In this document: one piece after another, positions 57,808 to 64,000 of the stretch | How the letters are laid out: each line of letters starts with the position of its first letter | How positions within the stretch are numbered: the first letter of the stretch is position 1 | Source: Enchytraeus crypticus | Taxonomy: Eukaryota > Annelida > Clitellata > Enchytraeida > Enchytraeidae | Direction of reading: 5' to 3' | Assembly: GCA_905160935.1 (NCBI GenBank) | Contig: CAJHZI010000442.1 | Coordinates: forward strand, 490,001-554,000 | Length of the DNA stretch: 64,000 bases | Made by a program: the position numbers and the translations under genes | Notes under the pieces: generated by a model | Database searches by the model: none | Told to the model about the DNA's origin: nothing | What the model saw: the letters and a program-made list of their open reading frames with translations, nothing else

Positions 57808-58725
57808 GAGTATAAAAAATGATTACACCTGCAAAACGTTTGAATATCTCAGGCTATTGTTAATATTTTCAAATAAAACTTTTGCCAATTACTTAAGGAC
57901 TATTTTCTGAAGGGGTGGACAATTTTCATCCATTTTGGTGCATAGATTGGCAAGTTATACAAGTTTCAGCAGAGCAACCCCCCATTTTTACCTAAAAATG
58001 ACGTTTACTACAACGGCAAGGGCAGTTTGCATTTCATTGACGAGAAGGTAAAGGTAGACTCTCAGTAGTACGTCAATACTTTGCTTCCAGAGCTGTTTGA
58101 TGATTGCTATGCTCTTCTACCAAATGGTTTCATCTTCTCAGCAGAATGGTGCTCCGGCTCATGTATCTCGCCATGCACAGGAATGGATCAGCGAGAGAAA
58201 GCCGGATTTCATTAAGAAGAATAAATGGCCTCCAAACTCCCCCGATCTAAATCGTCTGGATTACAATGTTTGGGAAACCATGCTGCATCTCTATCAGAAA
58301 CACCAGCCGAAGCCTAAAAACAAGACAGAACTGCAGGAAGTGCTACCATCGATCTGGGAGAGAGTGGAAATCAGTAAGGCTGTCCTAGCGTTCCGAAAGC
58401 GACTGCAGTCCTGCGTTGCAGCGGGAGGAAAGCTTATCGAATAATCAGTAATGCTAGCAGATACAACTGGTTCTTTCTGAACCACTACAGCGGCCCTATT
58501 CAGAGCCAAAATAAGATAAAATAAAATATAATTTATATTTACAGTACGTTCAAAAATCGGGGGTTGCTCTGCTGAAACGTGCATAACTGACCAAATGGGT
58601 AAAAATTGGCCACCCCATCAGAAATTAGTCCTTTAGTAATTGGTAGAAGTTTTATTGGAAAATATAAACAATAGCCGGAGATATTCAAACTTTTTGCAGA
58701 TGTAATCTTTTTTTTACTCATCCTG
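57802..58725 (+). mobile_element. maT-like mariner, deleted copy 1
   Basis: Ends TAGGGTGAGTATAAAAAATG-ATTACA (left) and TGTAATCTTTTTTTTACTCA-TCCTG (right), inverted to each other over about 200 bp (GGACTATTTTCTGA... / TTTCAGCAGAGCAACCCCCC). Left flank TA, right flank TG. 924 bp, with only the C-terminal half of a transposase inside. Related to 60117-61054. Confidence 0.9.
58030..58444 (+). pseudogene. maT-like transposase, C-terminal half, copy 1
   Basis: The frame reads QQNGAPAHVSRHAQEWISER, KWPPNSPDLNRLDYNVWETM, QKHQPKPKNKTELQEVLPSI and ends GGKLIE. In the family the motif is QQDGAPAH and its Asp binds a metal ion; here it is Asn. The last acidic residue (LDYNVW) is kept, 37 residues on, which is the DD37D spacing of maT elements. 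The upstream part (about 58030-58100) is in another frame, and the N-terminal half with HTH and first Asp is missing. Non-functional. Confidence 0.85.
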
Positions 58726-58749
58726 TGAAGTAAAAAAATTTAAAAAACC

Positions 58750-58810
<61 letters not shown>

Positions 58811-59160
58811 TATATATACTTATTTATTTATGAAAGCTATTTATCTATTTCTTGCCGTATGTGTCTGATACTGTTCATTTGATGAATTCTGATACTTTAA
58901 GTACGATTTTCAAAATGATTTATAATAGTGATGTAAAGGAAGCACATAGTCTGATAATGATAATCGCCTGTCCCTATATTTTTACCAAGATTTTAATTTA
59001 GCGTCGATTTTTTAATATTGCAGAAAATTCGATCGAGGACTTAACCAGTTTATGGTGACGTATGTATACCATTTGCTTTGCTTTACTTTCAACGTCATTG
59101 TTATGTAAATTATATTGCATATATTTGGGTAATTGGAAAATATTTTGTGAAATTAACTCT
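58726..59160. repeat. (AT)n tract and AT-rich spacer
   Basis: (AT)n at 58751-58807, then sequence with no recognisable feature up to LINE-B. Confidence 0.8.
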
Positions 59161-59164
59161 CAAT

Positions 59165-59850
59165 CCTATCTGAATGCACTGCCTAGTGGCAGGTCCATGA
59201 CTCATCTACTCTTCTCTGTCTTTCGTTTTCCTTTTCTTGTCCACATACAGGGGATCTTCATTTGTAATTTACTGGGTCCAGCTAATATTTTCTAGTCTTC
59301 TCCATATCCAACTTTTAAACGATTTTAATCTCCCGACATCTTCCTTCCTTAATGTCCATGTCTCACAGCCATATAATAGCGTAGTCCATACCTAATCTTT
59401 CAGTATCTTTATCTTTGTGGTTTTGTTTTAACGTTTTGTCTATAGGTCTTTCCTATTACCGAAACTAATTTCTGTCTCGCATTTCCCATCGTCCGTTTTG
59501 GTATGATCTAGATATTTGAAACTACGTACTTGTTCCAAGCTGGTACCATTTATTGTGATATTGACTTTACCTCTTTCATGGGCAATCTCATCACTTTTTT
59601 CTTTTTATGTTAAGCTTTATACCATATTTCAATGCCGTATCATTCAGCCTATTCGTTACCTTCTGCAGTCCATGTTCATTTCCTGCTACCAATTCTTAAT
59701 CAGCTGCTAATCTCACATCTTATAATAGTCTAAATTTAAGTTTTACTTCTGTTCCCTCGTCAGTGTCTTCCATGGCTCTTCCATCATTGCTTCTGCGTCA
59801 GTGTTAAACAGCAACGACGAAATGCTACAACCTTGTTGTACTCCTCGTTC
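59165..59850 (-). mobile_element. LINE-B, diverged 3' portion
   Basis: Starts (on the plus strand) AATGCACTGCCTAGTGGCAGGTCC without a (CT)n run. The ATATTTGAAACTACGTACTTGTTCC, CCATTTATTGTGATATTGAC and CTTCCATGGCTCTTCCATCATTGCTTCTGCGT blocks match the RT C-terminal and DVRF/EAMMEE regions. The 59976-59743 frame reads YEVERGVQQGCSISSLLFNT then DAEAMMEEPW, an RT motif. Several indels. Confidence 0.75.
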
Positions 59851-60116
59851 TACTTCATATTTTTCTGAAAATGTGACTCTATGCCTGGAATATAAACGAG
59901 CTGTGCTAGTAGTACAAATTCGGGAATATAGTACCACAACGAAACGCTTCAGAGTGTCATTAGATTTATGGAACAATATTTTAAATACATTTTTATTCGC
60001 TAACTATCATTCGCCCGTAAAAATATTTTTAAAAAATGTTTCATTAGTGACGCTTTGGTCCATTCCAAATTATATACATCTACGGGTGGATTTAGGATTT
60101 GATATACATGTATATA
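59851..60116. other. Spacer between LINE-B and maT-like copy 2
   Basis: No recognised feature. About 59851-59976 still reads as LINE-B-like RT sequence on the minus strand. Confidence 0.4.
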
Positions 60117-61052
60117 CAGGGTGAGTAAAAAAATGATTACAGCAGCAAAGATTTTGAATATCTCAGGCTATTATTAATATTTTTCAATGAAACTTTTGCC
60201 ATTTACTAAAGGACTAATTTCTGATAGGGTGGCCAATTTTCATCCATTTTGGTACATAGATTGGCCAGTTATGCAAGTTTCAACAGAGCAACCCCCCATT
60301 TTTTAATGTACTGTAAATATAATTTTTTTAAATTTTATTTTGGCCCTGAAAAGGGCCGTTGTAGTGGTTCAGAAATAACCAGTTGTATCTGCTAGCATTA
60401 ATGCCTATTCGATATGCTTTCCTCCCGCTGCTACGCAGGACTGCAGTCGATTTCAGAACGCTCGGACAGCCTTGTTGATTCCAGCTTAGGGCACTCTCTC
60501 CCAGATCGATTGTAGCACTTCCTGCAGTTCTGTCTTGTTTTTAGGCTTCGGCTGGTGTTTCTGGAAAAGATGCAACATGGTTCCCCAGACATAGTAATCC
60601 AGAGGATTTAGATCGGGAGAGTTTGGAGGCCATTCATTCTTCTTAATGAAATCCGGGTTTCTCTCGCTGATCCATTTCTGTGCAAGATGAGATACCTGAG
60701 CCGGAGTACCATTCTGCTGAAAGATGAAACCATATGATAGAACAGCATAGCAATCATCAAATAGCTCCGGAAGCAAAGTATTGACGTAGTACAGAGAGTT
60801 CACCTTTACCTTCTCGTCAATGATGTGCAATCTGCCCTTACCGTTGTAGCAAGCGCCATTTTAGGTAAAAATGGGGGGTTGCTCTGCTGAAACTTGCATA
60901 ACTGGCCCATGTACATGTATGTACCAAAGTTGATGAAAATTGGCCACCCCATCAGAAATTAGTCCTTTAGTAATTGGTAAAAGTTTTATTGAAAAATATT
61001 AAATGCCTGAGATACTAGAACTTTTTTCAGGTGTAATCTTTTTTTCTCATCC

Positions 61053-61054
<2 letters not shown>
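60117..61054 (-). mobile_element. maT-like mariner, deleted copy 2
   Basis: Starts CAGGGTGAGTAAAAAAATGA, ends AATCTTTTTTTCTCATCCTG, flanked by TA on both sides. 938 bp. Same long inverted repeats as copy 1, in opposite orientation. Coding remnant on the minus strand. Confidence 0.9.
60486..60830 (-). pseudogene. maT-like transposase, C-terminal half, copy 2
   Basis: 114 residues open: IDEKVKVNSLYYVNTLLPEL, FDDCYAVLSYGFIFQQNGTP, AQVSHLAQKWISERNPDFIK, EWPPNSPDLNPLDYYVWGTM, LQSIWERVP. The second catalytic Asp is again Asn (QQNGTP), as in copy 1, and His in APAH is Gln. The N-terminal half is deleted. After the ORF, similarity to copy 1 continues (CTGCAGTCGATTTC...). Confidence 0.85.
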
Positions 61055-61104
<50 letters not shown>

Positions 61105-61124
61105 CCTGTACGAGAAATCCTGTA

Positions 61125-61160
<36 letters not shown>
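61055..61160. repeat. (AT)n tracts with a short unique middle
   Basis: (AT)n at about 61059-61099 and 61127-61160, separated by GAAATCCTGTACGAGAAATC-CTGTAAG. Confidence 0.9.
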
Positions 61161-61162
<2 letters not shown>

Positions 61163-61835
61163 TAGTGCACTGCCTACTGGCAGGTCCATAGCGCCTCCAC
61201 TCTTCTCTGTTTTCCGCTTTCGTCGTCATTTCCACATATGCGTGGGTCTTTAAATCATCTAACATACCTAATCTCGGCCTGCCCCTGCCTCTTTTCCCTT
61301 TAATTGTACCTTCTATGACCTCTTTTAATAGACCTTCCCCTCTAAGGAGGTATCCTATCCAACTCTTCTTCATATTGCTTAATACATTCATCAACTCTCT
61401 CCAGAACTTACTCATTTGTAACCTTTTGAGTCCAGCTAATCCTCTCCATTCTTCTCCAAATCACATTTCCAATGCCTCCAGTGTCCTAATATCTTTCTTC
61501 CTTAAGGAATGTTTCACATCCCTACAAAAGCGTGATCCAAACCAAAGTTTTCACTACCGTTATGTTTGTGTCTTTCTTTAGACTTTTTGTTAAAAGTTCT
61601 TTCCTATTACCAAAGGCCGCTTTTGCAATCCTACTGCATATTTCAGTCTCACATTTCTCGTCATCGGTTATAGTATGGCCCAAATTTTTGAAACTCCTTA
61701 CCTGTTTTACCTGTTCCAATTTCGTACCATTCATTGGGATATTAACTTCACCATTATGTTTGGACACTCTCATAACCTTGGTCTTTTATATTAATCTTGT
61801 ATGCCATATCTCAATTCCGTATTATTCCGTGTTGA
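61161..61835 (-). mobile_element. LINE-B, 3' portion
   Basis: CTTAGTGCACTGCCTACTGG at 61161 adjoins (AT)n instead of (CT)n. Minus-strand frames read KSWIGYLLRGEGLLKEVIEG, TIKGKRGRGRPRLGMLDDLK (61415-61245) and NGTKLEQVKQVRSFKNLGHT, ITDDEKCETEICSRIAKAAF (61773-61600). Small deletions. 5'-truncated at about 61835. Confidence 0.85.
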
Positions 61836-61899
61836 TACTTCTATTATTTCTATTATTTAAATTATTATAATATTGTTTTATACCGTCTTGTGCATGTTT

Positions 61900-62085
61900 A
61901 TGATTGTATTGATGTTTGCTGTTTTCTGCGATGTTAGAATGTACTGTAATAAATGTATTTAATTATTAACGAAAACGAGTTCCATGTGTCATAATCTAAT
62001 ATTCGTGTAGATGGACCGTATTGTAGAGGCGGTACTATAATTTAGAAATGGAATTCCCACAATGGTGCCCAGACCCGGGACATTA
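61900..62085 (+). mobile_element. Fossil LTR-like end with primer-binding-type site
   Basis: An AATAAATG signal at about 61950 and AT-rich LTR-like sequence end in ATTCCCACAA, followed at 62063 by TGGTGCCCAGACCCGGGA. This could pair with the 3' end of a tRNA (CCA at its end). A similar junction is at 40182. No partner LTR seen. Confidence 0.4.
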
Positions 62086-63000
62086 CTCTGTCCTTTCTTG
62101 TAATAGTATCTAGACGGAGGCGTTGTATTACTTCACAAATTCTCTAATATAGTCAAGAACACAGACGGAAACAAGGATCCATATATGGAATAGGCCTATA
62201 TGGGTTCCTGAAAGTGAGAATCTAAAAGATCAGGAATTACCGCTTCTAAATTATGTATATGGGAATAATGAAAGAAATCAAACACTAAAGAAGACAACAT
62301 CAAAAAATAAAAGTATTGGACAACATTTAGGGGTTCGTAGCAATAAAACTGAAGCTGAGAAAACAGTATACGAATCGCAAAAGAAAATATTGAAATAATG
62401 TAGATATATTAGCAAAAGCAAAGGGAGAAGTGAGCTCATTGAAGAAGGATTAAACAAGAAACTGAAAGAACTAGTGAAACCAAAGCCTTGAGAGGTAGAC
62501 CTAAATCGGATCAAATTGTACATTACAAAAATTCTGATCAATTAGTGAATCTACTAAAATAAAATATAGCCACTCTTCAGGGCAGAAACAATGGAGTACA
62601 CAATACAACTGTAAGTATTTTGGATGAATTACTAAATATAAAAGTAGATAATAAGAAAGATTATGACGAAATTTATAAAAAGAAATTGCGAAATAATTCA
62701 ATTTTCAAACGCATTTCATTTTTAAATTACGATATTGAAACTATATAATAAATAAAGTTTGTTTTACAAGATATCTATATCCACCAATGGATGGAAAAAG
62801 ATGACAAAAATATGAATTGGCTTTTTTATCTTTTCATACATATAACTTATTGCCAAATATCACTGAAGCTAATAATACATTTAAATACTCCAGCTATAAT
62901 AGAAAGGCTTTCAAAACGATAACATTCTTGAAGGTTGCTTATAAAGTTTATAAGATAAACCCTATGATACAGAAAGAAATGCTAGTTAACGGTGACTGTG
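62086..63000 (+). other. Unidentified sequence after the LTR-like end
   Basis: Broken frames, Lys/Glu/Asn-rich (for example 62817-63044, 75 codons). It may be gag of an LTR fossil or a LINE linker; I cannot decide. Confidence 0.3.
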
Positions 63001-63179
63001 ATAAAATAAACGATAAATATTACATGGAACATAGACTTTTCTAAACCAACATTCAAAACGATTCCAGATATTTCATGTGAGGATTGCATGGTTGATATAG
63101 GAATTTAAAATTCAATCGACACTAGGATTTAAGAATGATAACCACTGTCTTATGATTCATGGAAGGGTAGAAACCGTTA

Positions 63180-63500
63180 TCTGGCCAGAAAATTTCACGA
63201 AGACAGTGATTATTCCTATTTATAAAAACCTAATTCTCTTGATTATTAAGCTCAATAAGCTTAATAGCACATGCATCTAAAATCTTATTAAAGATTTTAA
63301 ATAATTAATCGCATTTAGTCAAAATCAGAGGCAATAATGAGTAACTCCCAGTTTGGCTTTCGAAAAGGATGTGGTACTAGAGAATCAAATGGATCTGAGA
63401 GAGTAGCTTGGAACATGGAAATGATGTCTTCATATGGTTTGTAGATTTTCAAAAGGCTTTTGATAGTATAGACTCGATAATAGAGACTTTATTTTACCCA
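63180..63500 (+). mobile_element. LINE-B-like RT fragment, plus strand
   Basis: Broken frames spell WPENFTKTVIIPIYKN (63190), QFGFRKGCGT-like (63350) and FVDFQKAFDSID (63450), equivalent to the fingers/palm of LINE-B RT. Sequence to the right is AT-rich. Confidence 0.65.
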
Positions 63501-64000
63501 TACAATTTAGATTCAAACAAATATAAAAAGGAAAGTAAATGAAATGAAATAGCAATTAGCAAACATGTACAGTTAAGCTATGCAAACTTAGTAATTTACG
63601 AGTGACAAAAAACAAATTAACTCCATTATTCATTAGAATATTCAATACGTAACATTTTTTCAACGAAGATCCAAATTTTTATCTTATTTTAGTAACATAA
63701 TCACAGACGAAATATTATATTTTCTTTGTAAACTTTCCAATTCTAAGTAATTTGGATGATCTAATTCAATCCCTTTAAATATTGTATCACTTTACATTAA
63801 ACTAAATTACCACTTTACTTTACCCAAATTACTTTACCAAATTACGTTACCACTTTACACTAAACTTTAGTAGTTTTGTCACGTAAGAGTTCCGTGAGGA
63901 ATCCCAATCCGGACCATGCAGGTTCATCAAGGGTCTTAAAATTCATATGGATAAGTAATGACAAACACAAATTATTGAGATTAAATTGAAGTGAGTTTCA
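63501..64000. other. AT-rich right edge
   Basis: Contains repeated ATTACCACTTTACACTAAAC-type words at 63785-63870. No gene recognised. Confidence 0.4.

Overview
This is intronic and intergenic DNA of an AT-rich eukaryotic genome, most likely an arthropod or a similar invertebrate. It has spliced exons with GT-AG junctions, very long introns, (AT)n microsatellites, tRNA-derived SINEs, several LINE families, piggyBac, hAT and mariner remnants, and Ty3/Gypsy-type fossils. Nothing bacterial is visible (no operons, no ribosome binding sites). The species cannot be named from the sequence.

The only host gene I can support is hedgehog acyltransferase (HHAT; rasp in flies), an MBOAT membrane enzyme that palmitoylates Hedgehog. 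Three consecutive plus-strand exons lie at 17318-17515, 27387-27686 and 38304-38626. They are separated by introns of about 9.9 and 10.6 kb and remain in phase across both. The 5' exons and the catalytic 3' exons were not found and are presumed to lie outside or undetected.

Layout. 1-6.6 kb: minus-strand CR1-type LINE with a PHD-finger ORF1, split by a piggyBac-like element and by a deleted hAT. 7.3-11.7 kb: heavily decayed env-bearing retroelement. 11.7-16.8 kb: pieces of a LINE family (here called LINE-B), a GC-rich hAT MITE and a LINE-B tail-to-tail pair. 17.3-38.6 kb: HHAT exons, with introns full of SINEs, LINEs, a gag-protease fossil, a piggyBac transposase, fold-back elements and a 3.9-kb block of nested tandem repeats (32.5-36.4 kb). 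39-45 kb: LTR-like sequence, LINE-B, another LINE tail, an 828-bp fold-back element and a mariner remnant. 45257-55754: a 10.5-kb minus-strand LTR retroelement with two LTRs. 55.7-61.1 kb: a second 828-bp fold-back element, two deleted maT-like mariners, SINEs and long (AT)n tracts. 61-64 kb: LINE-B pieces, an LTR/PBS-like junction and a weak RT trace.

The most unusual object is the 10.5-kb LTR element. Its integrase end lies upstream of reverse transcriptase (the Gmr1-like order). The position normally held by gag, protease and integrase core is taken by a block encoding a FEN/XPG-like nuclease fold and a CXC-type cysteine cluster. Both LTRs also carry the same short acidic reading frame. 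Also notable are two deleted maT copies that share a substituted catalytic Asp, two 828-bp near-palindromic elements sitting in (AT)n, and the higher-order repeat block inside an HHAT intron.
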